From contig NZ_CP044125.1 in the NCBI RefSeq assembly GCF_016864575.1, positions 3,640,001 through 3,704,000 of the forward strand: a DNA stretch of 64,000 nt. The letters run 5' to 3'. Made by a program: the position numbers and the translations under genes. The notes below the pieces were generated by a model, which saw nothing but the letters and a program-made list of their open reading frames with translations, made no database searches and was not told where the DNA came from. This DNA comes from Rhizobium sp. BG4. GTDB lineage: Bacteria > Pseudomonadota > Alphaproteobacteria > Rhizobiales > Rhizobiaceae. Shown here one piece after another: positions 8,752 through 17,350 of the stretch; within the stretch, counting starts at the first letter, position 1, and every line of letters begins with the position of its first letter.

Positions 8752-11217
8752 ATGACGTCCTTGCCGAAGAACGGTTCCCCCATCGACCTCTCGGGCAGCT
8801 GGCACCTTGCCTCCGCCGATGGTGAGGTCAAAACCACGATCAATATTCCGGGCGACGTGCACACCGCGCTGCATGCCGCCAACCTCATTCCGGATCCTTA
8901 TTTCGGCCGGAACGAAGAGAAGATCCAATTGGTCGCGCATCAGGAATGGACGATCGAGCGCAGCTTCAAGCTCAAGGAAACCGAGGGCGACTGGTATCTC
9001 GATATCGACTACCTCGACACGGTTGCCTCGGTCTATGTGAACGGCTTCCTGGCGCTTTCGGCCGATAACGCCTTCCGCCGCTACCGTCCTGACGTGACGT
9101 CGATGCTGAAAGCCGGCGACAACACGGTGCGCATCGTCTTCAAGTCGAGCATCGCGGAAGGTGCCGACCGGCAGGGCAGGCAGCCTTTCTACATTCCCTA
9201 TTCCACCGGCAATTCGCCGATCCCGAACGGCAATATGCTGCGCAAGCCGCAGTGCCATTTCGGCTGGGACTGGAATATCGCGCTGGCGCCGCTCGGTCTC
9301 TACGGCACGGTCGCGCTGAAGAAACTGGAAACCGCCCGCATCGAGCATGTGACGACGCGCCAGACGCATAATCTCGACGGCAGCGTCGAATTGCAGGTGA
9401 CCGCGACGCTCTATTCGAAGAACCCGGGCATCGTGCCTGTGCATTTCGAGCTCGACGGCGAGCGCGTGCGCCTCGACGTCGGCGTCAATGGCGGCGAGAC
9501 GGTCATCAATCAGTTCTTCCAGATCGACAAGCCGAAGCTCTGGTGGCCGTCGGGCAGCGGCGAGCAGGCGCTCTACACGTTGAAGGTCGAGCTTCCTGCC
9601 GATAGCGTCACCAAGCAGATCGGTCTCAGGACCGTCGAGCTGATCACAACGCCCGATGCCGCAGGCAGCCGTTTCGCCTTCAAGGTCAACGGCCGCGAGA
9701 TCTTCTGCCGCGGCGCCAACTGGATCCCGGCCGACGCGCTCTATTCGCTGTCGTCGCCGGAGAAGACCGAGGACCTGCTGCAATCGGCGAAGGCCGCCAA
9801 CATGAACATGATCCGCGTCTGGGGCGGCGGGTTCTACGAGCAGGATTATTTCTACGATCTCTGCGACCGGCTGGGCCTTATGGTCTGGCAGGACTTCATG
9901 TTCGCCTGCAATCTCTACCCCTCGACCGACGACTTCCTCGATAGCGTTGCGCTCGAGGTGGACTATCAGGTCAAGCGGCTTTCCTCGCATCCGTCGATCG
10001 CCATTTGGTGCGGCGACAACGAGCTGGTCGGGGCGCTCACCTGGTTCGAGGAATCGCGCAAGGACCGCGACCGCTATCTCGTTTCCTACGACCGCCTGAA
10101 CCGGGTGATCGAGCTGGCGATGAAGAAGGCAGCGCCCGGCGCCATCTGGTGGCCGTCGAGCCCGGCTTCCGGTTATCTCGATTTCGGCGATGCCTGGCAT
10201 GCCGACGGTTCCGGCGACATGCATTACTGGTCGGTCTGGCACGAGAACAAGTCGTTCGACAATTACCGCACGGTGCGGCCGCGTTTCTGCTCGGAATTCG
10301 GCTTCCAGTCCTATACGTCGCTGCCTGTCATCAAGACCTATGCGGACGCCAAGGACATGAACGTCGCGTCGCCGGTCATGGAACTGCACCAGAAGAATGC
10401 CGGTGGCAACGAGCGCATCGCCGGCACGATGTTCCGCTATTTCCGCTTCCCGAAGGATTTTCCGAATTTCGTCTATCTCAGCCAGATCCAGCAGGGCCTG
10501 GCGATCAAGACGGCGGTGGAATACTGGCGGTCGCTGAAGCCGCATTGCATGGGAACGATCTACTGGCAGCTGAACGACACCTGGCCGGTCGCCTCGTGGT
10601 CGAGCCTGGATTACGGCGGCCGCTGGAAGGCTATGCACTATCTCGTCAAGCGCTTCTTCCAGCCGGTCGCAGTCGCCGCCATTCCTGCCGATGACGGCAA
10701 GTCGATCCGCTTCTCGCTGGTCAACGATACGCTCGATGAAGTCAGCGTCGATCTGTCGATCTCGATCCTGACGATGAAGGGCGAGCGCAAGCACCTGCGG
10801 GATGTTCAGGCGGTCTGCTCTCCGGATGCGGCGGTGACGGCTGCCTCGATCGATATCTCGGATATCCCCGAGGGAACGCTGCTTGCCTGGCGCTTCACGG
10901 CCTCGAACGGCATGGGGGGCGAGGGGCATCATGTTCACGGCACCTACAAGGCGCTGGAGCTCGAACCCGCTGGTCTGCAGGTGACGCATGAATATGTCGA
11001 GGAGGACGGCTCGGTCTGCCTCAATGTCACCGCCAGGGGACTGGCGCTCTTCGTGATGATCGAGACGGACGAGGACGGGAAATATTCCGACAACGCCTTC
11101 GATCTCGCGGCCGGTGAAACCCGCCGCATCACGTTCACCCCGGCCAAGGCGCTCGAAAAGGGCAAGCTGCCGGACTTCCGTTTCTACGACCTGCATTCCT
11201 GCCAGTCGGCAGAATGA
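8752..11217 (+). CDS. Glycoside hydrolase family 2, beta-mannosidase-like
   Basis: 821 residues without signal peptide, so probably cytoplasmic and acting on imported oligosaccharides. It shows the GH2 order: sugar-binding domain, Ig-like domain, (beta/alpha)8 barrel, C-terminal beta domain. Predicted acid/base Glu424 lies in WCGDNE and predicted nucleophile Glu515 in RPRFCSEFGFQS; both contexts match bacterial beta-mannosidases rather than beta-galactosidases. RVWGGGFYE is also typical. It likely releases mannose, or a related beta-linked sugar, from the non-reducing end. The exact aglycone and linkage are unknown. Confidence 0.87.
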   Translation: MTSLPKNGSPIDLSGSWHLASADGEVKTTINIPGDVHTALHAANLIPDPYFGRNEEKIQLVAHQEWTIERSFKLKETEGDWYLDIDYLDTVASVYVNGFLALSADNAFRRYRPDVTSMLKAGDNTVRIVFKSSIAEGADRQGRQPFYIPYSTGNSPIPNGNMLRKPQCHFGWDWNIALAPLGLYGTVALKKLETARIEHVTTRQTHNLDGSVELQVTATLYSKNPGIVPVHFELDGERVRLDVGVNGGETVINQFFQIDKPKLWWPSGSGEQALYTLKVELPADSVTKQIGLRTVELITTPDAAGSRFAFKVNGREIFCRGANWIPADALYSLSSPEKTEDLLQSAKAANMNMIRVWGGGFYEQDYFYDLCDRLGLMVWQDFMFACNLYPSTDDFLDSVALEVDYQVKRLSSHPSIAIWCGDNELVGALTWFEESRKDRDRYLVSYDRLNRVIELAMKKAAPGAIWWPSSPASGYLDFGDAWHADGSGDMHYWSVWHENKSFDNYRTVRPRFCSEFGFQSYTSLPVIKTYADAKDMNVASPVMELHQKNAGGNERIAGTMFRYFRFPKDFPNFVYLSQIQQGLAIKTAVEYWRSLKPHCMGTIYWQLNDTWPVASWSSLDYGGRWKAMHYLVKRFFQPVAVAAIPADDGKSIRFSLVNDTLDEVSVDLSISILTMKGERKHLRDVQAVCSPDAAVTAASIDISDIPEGTLLAWRFTASNGMGGEGHHVHGTYKALELEPAGLQVTHEYVEEDGSVCLNVTARGLALFVMIETDEDGKYSDNAFDLAAGETRRITFTPAKALEKGKLPDFRFYDLHSCQSAE

Positions 11218-11253
11218 ATTTGAAAGATGGGCACGAGGCCCGAGGAGGAAATG

Positions 11254-12015
11254 ATGACGAAACTCAGCTTTCAGCTCTATAGCGCGCGCAACTTCCAGCC
11301 CTATTCGGCGATCTTCGAAAAGCTCGGCAAGGCCGGTTACGGTGAAGTCGAAGGCTTCGGCGGTATCTATGCCGATCTTGACGATGCCGGACTGAACAGC
11401 CTGCGCGGCGAACTGGACAAGAACGGCCTCACGATGGCGAGCGGCCATTTCAGCCCGGATTTCCTGGATGGCGAAGTCAAGAAGTCGCTCAACATTGCCA
11501 AGCTGCTCGGCATGGATTCGATCTATGCGCCGCATCTGGCCGCCGACCAGCGCCCGACGGATGGCGCCGGCTGGCTGGCATTCGGCAAGCGCCTGCATGA
11601 GATGGCAAAGCCCTTCAAGGATGCCGGCTACGAGTTCGGCTGGCACAATCACGACTTCGAATTCGTGAAGCTCGCCGACGGTTCGCTGCCGATCGAACGC
11701 ATCTTCGAAGGCGCGCCGGATATTTCCTGGGAAGCCGATATCGCCTGGGTCGTCCGTGGCGGCGCCGATCCCTTCGCTTGGATCGAGAAGCTCGGTTCGC
11801 GCATCACCTCGGTCCACGTCAAGGACATCGCGCCTGCCGGTGAGAACAAGAACGAGGACGGCTGGGCCGATGTCGGCCACGGCACGCTGCCCTGGGCAAA
11901 GCTGATCGCCGCGCTGAAGGGCACCAAGGCCAAGCATTTCGTTGTCGAGCATGACAATCCGGCCGATATCGACCGCCTGATCACCCGCTCGATCGCATCC
12001 TTCAAGACCTATTGA
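11254..12015 (+). CDS. Sugar phosphate isomerase/epimerase (xylose isomerase-like TIM barrel)
   Basis: 253 residues. ATG at 11254 is chosen because AGGAGG ends five bases before it; an in-frame ATG at 11227 lacks such a site. The AP-endonuclease-2/IolE-like TIM barrel has metal-ligand contexts FGWHNHDFEF, ISWEADIAWV, SVHVKDI and FVVEHDNP. It probably isomerises or epimerises a keto sugar from the imported glycoside. It is followed nine bases later by the oxidoreductase, an association common in inositol/rare-sugar catabolism. Confidence 0.85.
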   Translation: MTKLSFQLYSARNFQPYSAIFEKLGKAGYGEVEGFGGIYADLDDAGLNSLRGELDKNGLTMASGHFSPDFLDGEVKKSLNIAKLLGMDSIYAPHLAADQRPTDGAGWLAFGKRLHEMAKPFKDAGYEFGWHNHDFEFVKLADGSLPIERIFEGAPDISWEADIAWVVRGGADPFAWIEKLGSRITSVHVKDIAPAGENKNEDGWADVGHGTLPWAKLIAALKGTKAKHFVVEHDNPADIDRLITRSIASFKTY

Positions 12016-12023
12016 GGCATATC

Positions 12024-13157
12024 ATGACCAAGGAACTTGGCGTCGGCATCATCGGATGCGGCAACATCTCCACCACCTATTTCTCCCTGTCGCCGCTGTT
12101 CAAGGGCCTGAAGGTCCTAGCCTGCGCCGACATCAACATGCAGGCGGCCGAAGCGCGCGCCGCCGAATACGGCGTCAAGGCGCAGACGATCGAGGAACTC
12201 CTCAAGAACGATGAGATCGATGTCGTCGTCAACCTGACGATCCCGGATGCGCATTTCCCGGTCTCGAAGTCGATCCTCGAGGCGGGCAAGCACGTCTATT
12301 CGGAAAAACCGCTGGTTCTGACGCTGGAGCAGGGCGAGGAACTTCGCCGCATCGCCAAGGAGAAGAACCTCTCCGTCGGCTGCGCGCCCGACACCTTCCT
12401 CGGCGGCGCGCATCAGCTCGCCCGCAAGTTTATCGATGAAGGCGGCGTCGGCCGCATCACCTCGGGCGCCTGCTACGTCATGAGCCCGGGCATGGAAATG
12501 TGGCATCCGAACCCGGACTTCTTTTTCCTGCCGGGCGGCGGCCCGATCCTCGATCTCGGTCCTTACTACATCGCCAACCTGATCAACCTGATCGGCCCGG
12601 TGAAGCGCGTCGGCGCCATGACCTCGATGGCATCGGAAACCCGCACGATCACCAGCGCGCCGCGCAACGGCGAAGTGATCCCGGTGAAGACGCCGACGAC
12701 GATCCAGGCAATCCTCGAATTCGTCAGCGGCGCGACCGTGACGCTGACGGCAAGCTGGGACGTCTGGTCTCACCGCCACGCCAATATGGAGCTCTACGGC
12801 ACCGAAGGCTCGATCTATGTGCCGGATCCGAACTTCTTTGGCGGCGTGGTCGAGGCGAGCGGCAAGGACAAGGACATCAAGCCGGTCGAGGGCTGGGATC
12901 ATCCCTTCGGCATCTTCAACCAGGAGAGCCCGCAGGGACCGCGCGCCAACTACCGCACGGCCGGTCTCGCCGACATGGCGATGGCGATCATCGAGGGGCG
13001 TGATGCGCGCTGCTCGCTCGACCGCACGCTGCACGGTGTCGACGTCATGACCTCGATCCTGAAGTCGGGCGAAGAGGGACGCTTCATCGAGCTGACGACG
13101 ACCTGCACGCAGCCGGCCGCTCTCGGCATCGAAGAGGCGCAGGCGCTGCTTCGATAA
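12024..13157 (+). CDS. Gfo/Idh/MocA-family NAD(P)-dependent oxidoreductase
   Basis: 377 residues from ATG 12024, eight bases after the isomerase stop. The N-terminal Rossmann fold has GIIGCGNIS, the EKP motif (YSEKPL, about residues 95-100) carries the conserved Lys, and a GFO/IDH C-terminal alpha/beta domain follows. It is predicted to oxidise or reduce a sugar or cyclitol. With the neighbouring isomerase it fits the keto-sugar handling step of the operon. Confidence 0.88.
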   Translation: MTKELGVGIIGCGNISTTYFSLSPLFKGLKVLACADINMQAAEARAAEYGVKAQTIEELLKNDEIDVVVNLTIPDAHFPVSKSILEAGKHVYSEKPLVLTLEQGEELRRIAKEKNLSVGCAPDTFLGGAHQLARKFIDEGGVGRITSGACYVMSPGMEMWHPNPDFFFLPGGGPILDLGPYYIANLINLIGPVKRVGAMTSMASETRTITSAPRNGEVIPVKTPTTIQAILEFVSGATVTLTASWDVWSHRHANMELYGTEGSIYVPDPNFFGGVVEASGKDKDIKPVEGWDHPFGIFNQESPQGPRANYRTAGLADMAMAIIEGRDARCSLDRTLHGVDVMTSILKSGEEGRFIELTTTCTQPAALGIEEAQALLR

Positions 13158-13197
13158 TCGCCCGCTCTTGAAGTGAGGCTTCAAACGACTATTGTCC

Positions 13198-13226
13198 CGC
13201 GCGGGCAAACTGCCCGCGCGATTTTC
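13198..13226 (+). terminator. Perfect hairpin with T-run inside the sugar operon
   Basis: A 10-base perfect stem CGCGCGGGCA/TGCCCGCGCG with an AAC loop is followed by ATTTTCTT. It has the form of a Rho-independent terminator but lies 17 bases before the next start codon, so it may be a partial terminator or an RNA processing signal. Confidence 0.6.
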
Positions 13227-13242
13227 TTAAAGGAATAGAACC

Positions 13243-14274
13243 ATGAGCTGGCAACCGGCTTCCGACCGTTATTCGAAGATGAAATACAACCGCACGGGCC
13301 GTTCCGGCCTGAAGCTGCCTGCCGTCTCTCTCGGCCTTTGGCACAATTTCGGCGGCGACACGCCGCATGACCGCAAGGTCGACATGTGCCGCACGGCCTT
13401 CGATCTCGGCATCACCCATTTCGATCTCGCCAACAATTACGGCCCACCTCCCGGCAGCGCCGAGACCGCTTTCGGCGAAATCCTGCGCACCGATTTCGCC
13501 GGTCTGCGCGATGAGCTGATCATCTCGTCCAAGGCCGGTTACGGCATGTGGCCGGGTCCCTACGGTGAGTGGGGCAGCCGCAAGTATCTGATCGCGTCCT
13601 GCGACCAGAGCCTGAAGCGCATGGGTCTCGACTATGTCGATATCTTCTACTCGCACCGTTTCGATCCTGAGACCCCGCTGGAAGAGACCTGCGGCGCGCT
13701 CGACCATATCGTCCGTTCCGGCCGCGCGCTCTATGTCGGCATCTCGTCCTATAATTCGCAGCGCACCCGCGAAGCGGCCGCGATCCTGAAAGATCTCGGT
13801 ACGCCGTGCCTCATCCACCAGCCGAGCTACTCGATGCTCAATCGCTGGGTCGAGGACGACAAGCTGCTCGACACGCTCGATGAAACGGGCATGGGTTCGA
13901 TCGTCTTCTCGCCGCTGGCGCAGGGCATGCTGACCACCAAGTATCTCGGTGGCATCCCGCAGGACAGCCGCGCGGCGCAGAACCACTTCCTGAAGAAGGA
14001 TTTCATCCGTCCTTCGATCATCGACAACATCAAGAAGCTCAACGAGATCGCCGAGAAGCGCGGCCAGACGCTGGCGCAGATGGCAATCGCCTGGGTGCTG
14101 CGCGGCGACCGCGTGACCTCGGCACTGATCGGCGCCAGCCGCTCCTCGCAGATCGTCGATTGCGTCAAGGCGCTCGACAATCTCGAGTTCACCGCAGACG
14201 AACTGAAGCAGATCGATGTCTATGCCAAGGAAGCGGATATCAATCTGTGGGCTAAGTCGGCTGAGCTGGAATAG
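13243..14274 (+). CDS. Aldo/keto reductase (YghZ/MgrA-like, beta-subunit-of-K-channel type)
   Basis: 343 residues, ATG preceded by AAAGGA. It contains AKR catalytic contexts: Asp in ITHFDLANNYG, Tyr in that segment, Lys in IISSKAGYGMWPGP, His in IFYSHRFD, and the NADPH-binding C-terminal ALIGASRSSQI. The GMWPGPYGEWGSRKYL segment is characteristic of L-glyceraldehyde-3-phosphate reductase (YghZ) relatives. It likely reduces a sugar-derived aldehyde. It is expressed from the sugar operon, possibly at reduced level because of the upstream hairpin. Confidence 0.87.
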   Translation: MSWQPASDRYSKMKYNRTGRSGLKLPAVSLGLWHNFGGDTPHDRKVDMCRTAFDLGITHFDLANNYGPPPGSAETAFGEILRTDFAGLRDELIISSKAGYGMWPGPYGEWGSRKYLIASCDQSLKRMGLDYVDIFYSHRFDPETPLEETCGALDHIVRSGRALYVGISSYNSQRTREAAAILKDLGTPCLIHQPSYSMLNRWVEDDKLLDTLDETGMGSIVFSPLAQGMLTTKYLGGIPQDSRAAQNHFLKKDFIRPSIIDNIKKLNEIAEKRGQTLAQMAIAWVLRGDRVTSALIGASRSSQIVDCVKALDNLEFTADELKQIDVYAKEADINLWAKSAELE

Positions 14275-14326
14275 GCTGGGTGATTGATGACGCCCGGGGG
14301 AGTTTGGCGGACCACGTTTCACCATG

Positions 14327-14493
14327 CTCCCTCATTCCTGTGCCCTTAGGGCTGCGCCCACGGGATGTCACAGGAATCCAGCCGGCCCAAGTCCTTGGGC
14401 CGGTAAGACTCTTCTCGCCGCGCGGACGCGCGGCGGCTGGATCTCTGTGACATCCCGTGGGCGTAGGCCTAAGAGCACAGAGATGAGGGGGAG
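14327..14493. repeat. RIME-like cloverleaf palindromic intergenic element
   Basis: Two arms (14327-14384 and 14434-14493) are imperfect inverted repeats over almost 60 bases, sharing the perfect core GCCCACGGGATGTCACAG. The apex carries two further perfect hairpins: CCGGCCCAAG-TC-CTTGGGCCGG (14382-14403) and CGCCGCGCG-GA-CGCGCGGCG (14416-14435). The whole would fold as a stem with two terminal hairpins. It resembles my recollection of Rhizobium-specific intergenic mosaic elements (RIME); the family name is not verified. Confidence 0.7.
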
Positions 14494-14559
14494 ACGGGTA
14501 TTAATGCTCACAGCCCCGGCGAAATTGACGTACGTACCGCAACTTCTGGAGGAGCCGCC

Positions 14560-16173
14560 ATGATCCGCAATCCCATTCTGCCCGGTTTCAATCCGGACCC
14601 GTCGATCTGCCGTGTCGGCGAGGACTATTACATCGCGACGTCGACCTTCGAGTGGTATCCGGGCGTGCAGATCCATCATTCGCGCGATCTGGTGAACTGG
14701 ACGCTGGTGCGCCGCCCGCTGGAGCGCAAGTCGCAGCTCGACATGCGTGGCAACCCCGACAGCTGCGGTGTCTGGGCGCCCTGTCTTTCCTATGCTGACG
14801 GGTTGTTCTGGCTCGTCTACACCGACGTCAAGCGCTTCGACGGCAACTTCAAGGATGCGCATAATTACATCGTCACGTCGCCGACGATCGACGGCGAGTG
14901 GTCCGAGCCTGTTTATGTGAATTCTTCCGGCTTCGACCCGTCGCTGTTTCATGATGAGGACGGCCGCAAGTGGTTCGTCAACATGCAGTGGAACCACCGG
15001 ACCGAGAGCTACGGCGGGGCGCCGAAATCACCGGCCTTCGACGGCATCCTGCTGCAGGAATGGGACGCGAAGACGCGCTCGCTCGTCGGGCCGATCAAGA
15101 ACATCTTTGCCGGCAGCCCGCTGGGGCTCGTCGAGGGGCCGCATCTCTTCCGAAAGAACGGCTATTATTATCTCACCACCGCCGAGGGCGGCACGGGCTA
15201 CGACCATGCCGTGACGATGGCGCGCTCGCGCAGCATCGATGGTCCTTATGAGATGCATCCGGACATGCACCTGATCACCTCCAAGGACCAGCCGGGCGCC
15301 GTGCTGCAGCGGGCAGGGCATGGGCAATATGTCGAGACGCCGGATGGGCAGGTCTATCACACCCATCTCTGCGGGCGGCCGATGCCGCCGAAGCGGCGCT
15401 GCACGCTTGGGCGGGAGACGGCGCTGCAGAAATGCGTGTGGAAGGAGGATGGCTGGCTCTATCTCGAAAACGGCACCGTCGTGCCCGATGTCGAGGTTCC
15501 CGGCCTGAATGGCGCGACGCTTGCCGAAAAGCCCGTTCGCACCGAGTACAGTTTCGACGGCGGCAAGCTGCCAGCCGATTTCCAGTGGCTGCGCACGCCG
15601 GAGCCGCAGCGCATCTTCAATCTGACGGAACGGCCCGGTCATCTCCGGCTGGTCGCCCGCGAAAGCATCGGCTCCTGGTTCGAGCAGTCGCTGGTGGCAC
15701 GCCGCCAGGAACATCACAGCTTCCGCGCCGAGACGGTCGTCGAGTTCCAGCCGGATACCTACCAGCAGGTGGCGGGCCTGACGCATTACTATAACCGCCA
15801 CAAGTTCCATGCCGTCGCGGTGACGCTGCATGAGAAGCTCGGGCGCTGCGTGACAGTGCTCTCCTGCGATGGCGATTATCCGAATGGGCGGCTGAGCTTC
15901 CCGGCAGGCAGTGGTGCCGCCGTGCCGGCCGAGGGCCGCGTCCAGCTGTCGATGGAAATTCGCGAGAACGGGTTGCAGTTCTTCTGGCAGACCGAGGGCA
16001 TGGGGGCCTGGCAACCTGTGGGCCCCGAGCTCGATGCCGGCGTCGTTTCCGACGAGGGCGGGCGCGGCGAGCATGGCTCGTTTACCGGCGCCTTTGCCGG
16101 CGTCTTTGCCTTCGATACGTCGGGCAGGGCGAAGACGGCCGATTTCGACTGGTTCAATTACGAGGAGCTGTGA
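14560..16173 (+). CDS. Glycoside hydrolase family 43 (beta-xylosidase/arabinofuranosidase-like)
   Basis: 537 residues, ATG after TGGAGGAG. It is a five-bladed propeller enzyme of the XynB type plus a C-terminal beta-sandwich (about 320-537). Predicted general base Asp13 lies in GFNPDPS, the pKa-tuning Asp126 in SGFDPSLF and the general acid Glu192 in GLVEGPHLF. No signal peptide is seen, so it acts on imported oligosaccharides. Together with the GH2 enzyme it points to a mixed plant hemicellulose or glycoconjugate fragment as substrate. Specificity between xylose and arabinose cannot be decided here. Confidence 0.88.
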   Translation: MIRNPILPGFNPDPSICRVGEDYYIATSTFEWYPGVQIHHSRDLVNWTLVRRPLERKSQLDMRGNPDSCGVWAPCLSYADGLFWLVYTDVKRFDGNFKDAHNYIVTSPTIDGEWSEPVYVNSSGFDPSLFHDEDGRKWFVNMQWNHRTESYGGAPKSPAFDGILLQEWDAKTRSLVGPIKNIFAGSPLGLVEGPHLFRKNGYYYLTTAEGGTGYDHAVTMARSRSIDGPYEMHPDMHLITSKDQPGAVLQRAGHGQYVETPDGQVYHTHLCGRPMPPKRRCTLGRETALQKCVWKEDGWLYLENGTVVPDVEVPGLNGATLAEKPVRTEYSFDGGKLPADFQWLRTPEPQRIFNLTERPGHLRLVARESIGSWFEQSLVARRQEHHSFRAETVVEFQPDTYQQVAGLTHYYNRHKFHAVAVTLHEKLGRCVTVLSCDGDYPNGRLSFPAGSGAAVPAEGRVQLSMEIRENGLQFFWQTEGMGAWQPVGPELDAGVVSDEGGRGEHGSFTGAFAGVFAFDTSGRAKTADFDWFNYEEL

Positions 16174-16180
16174 GGGAACA

Positions 16181-16678
16181 ATGAACGATATCGACATCGT
16201 CCCGATCGCCGAGCAGCATATCGACGGCTTTCATCAAGCGCTCGATACCGTCGCCCGCGAGCGGCGCTACTTGACCTTCCTCGAGGCGCCGCCGCTCGAG
16301 AGCACGCGGGCCTTCGTACGGGATATGATTGCCAACGGCCATTCGCAATTCGTGGCGATCGCCGACGGCGCGGTGGCCGGCTGGTGCGATATCCGCCGCC
16401 ACGCGCAGCCTATCCATGCCCATGGCGGCGCGCTCGGCATGGGCATCCTGCCGGCGTTTCGCGGCAGAGGGCTTGGCGAGCGGCTGATCAGGACGACGAT
16501 TGAGGATGCCCAGTCGAAGGGGCTGGTACGCATCGAGCTCAACGTCCACGCCGATAACGCCCGCGCCATCCGGCTTTACGAGCGCGTCGGCTTCGTTCGG
16601 GAGGGGATCGGCAAGGACTTCGTCTGCATCGACGGGCGCTATCTCGACGTCATCTCAATGGCAATCGTGCGCCGCTGA
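16181..16678 (+). CDS. GNAT-family N-acetyltransferase
   Basis: 165 residues from ATG 16181, seven bases after the GH43 stop. The frame is open far upstream inside the GH43 gene, but GAGG lies just before this ATG and the fold begins here. The acetyl-CoA binding motif is GILPAFRGRGLGERL, followed by NVHADNARAIRLYERVGF. It is similar to RimI/phosphinothricin acetyltransferase-like enzymes; the substrate is unknown. It is the last gene of the apparent sugar operon. Confidence 0.85.
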   Translation: MNDIDIVPIAEQHIDGFHQALDTVARERRYLTFLEAPPLESTRAFVRDMIANGHSQFVAIADGAVAGWCDIRRHAQPIHAHGGALGMGILPAFRGRGLGERLIRTTIEDAQSKGLVRIELNVHADNARAIRLYERVGFVREGIGKDFVCIDGRYLDVISMAIVRR

Positions 16679-16807
16679 CGCCGCGAAAGCTACATTAGAT
16701 ATCCGGCATAAGCCTTTGTCCGGATTACAGAAGTTTAATTAAAATTTCAGATTCGGTTCATCTTTATGGACGTAATTTCGGGGCGTGTTCAACACGAGGA
16801 AACCCCA

Positions 16808-17131
16808 ATGAAAAAGTTCTTCGCCGCTCTTCTCTCCGCCTCCTTCCTGCTGTCGCCGATCGTTGCTTCGGAAGCCAGCGCCAACGATTACCGCCGCCCT
16901 GTGGTCGTCGAGAAGAACGTTCACAAGCAGGTCATCGTCAAGAAGTACCGCTGGACCAAGGGCCATCGCGTCACCGCCGCCGAGCGTCGCCGCATGGCTG
17001 ACGTTCGCGACTACCGCCGCTACCGCCTGTCGGCTCCGCCGCGCGGCTATCACTGGGTAAAGGTCGACAACGACTTCCTGCTGGTCGGCGTCGCCACCGG
17101 CATCATCACCAGCATCATTGCCGGCCGCTAA
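16808..17131 (+). CDS. RcnB-family periplasmic protein
   Basis: 107 residues from ATG 16808, preceded by GAGGA. A Sec signal peptide ends near the Ala-Ser-Ala at about 27-29. A basic region follows, then the RcnB-like core YRRYRLSAPPRGYHWVKVD and a final hydrophobic segment GVATGIITSIIAG. RcnB of Escherichia coli tunes nickel/cobalt efflux; rhizobial paralogues of this short type are mostly uncharacterised. It has its own terminator. Confidence 0.8.
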   Translation: MKKFFAALLSASFLLSPIVASEASANDYRRPVVVEKNVHKQVIVKKYRWTKGHRVTAAERRRMADVRDYRRYRLSAPPRGYHWVKVDNDFLLVGVATGIITSIIAGR

Positions 17132-17154
17132 GCGGTTGCGGGAATGAAACAGAA

Positions 17155-17180
17155 GGGGCGGCAGCGATGCCGCCCTTTTT
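17155..17180 (+). terminator. Rho-independent terminator after the RcnB-like gene
   Basis: Stem GGGCGGCA/TGCCGCCC with loop GCGA, followed by five T residues. It sits between convergent genes. Confidence 0.85.
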
Positions 17181-17350
17181 CATTTGTCCTGACCGGCAGC
17201 CGGCTTGCGCGCGATGGCTGCCTTGAGAAATGCCGCCGCCAGCGCCTTGGCATTGGTTGGCTGCGGCTCGGGAATGCTGAGGCCGGGGATCGGCGGCAGC
17301 GGTTCGCATTCCTCGCAGATGCAACGGAAGGCCTTTGCTCTTTCGCTCAT
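17180..17350 (-). CDS. Small protein with CxCxxC motif, coupled to the CobW-type GTPase
   Basis: 56 residues: MSERAKAFRCICEECEPLPP, then a Pro-rich stretch and an Ala-rich helix. Its ATG overlaps the stop codon of the upstream GTPase gene (ATGA), so the two are translationally coupled. The three cysteines (10, 12, 15) near the N-terminus could bind zinc. The family is not recognised; partnership with the metallochaperone is inferred from overlap. Confidence 0.6.
   Translation of the reverse strand: MSERAKAFRCICEECEPLPPIPGLSIPEPQPTNAKALAAAFLKAAIARKPAAGQDK

Noticed and set aside
8671..11952. 1093-codon minus-strand open frame opposite the GH2 gene
   Set aside because: Its composition (Arg/Asp/Leu/His-rich, no domain) is that of an antisense shadow. 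The plus strand has a clear GH2 enzyme with catalytic motifs and a start signal.
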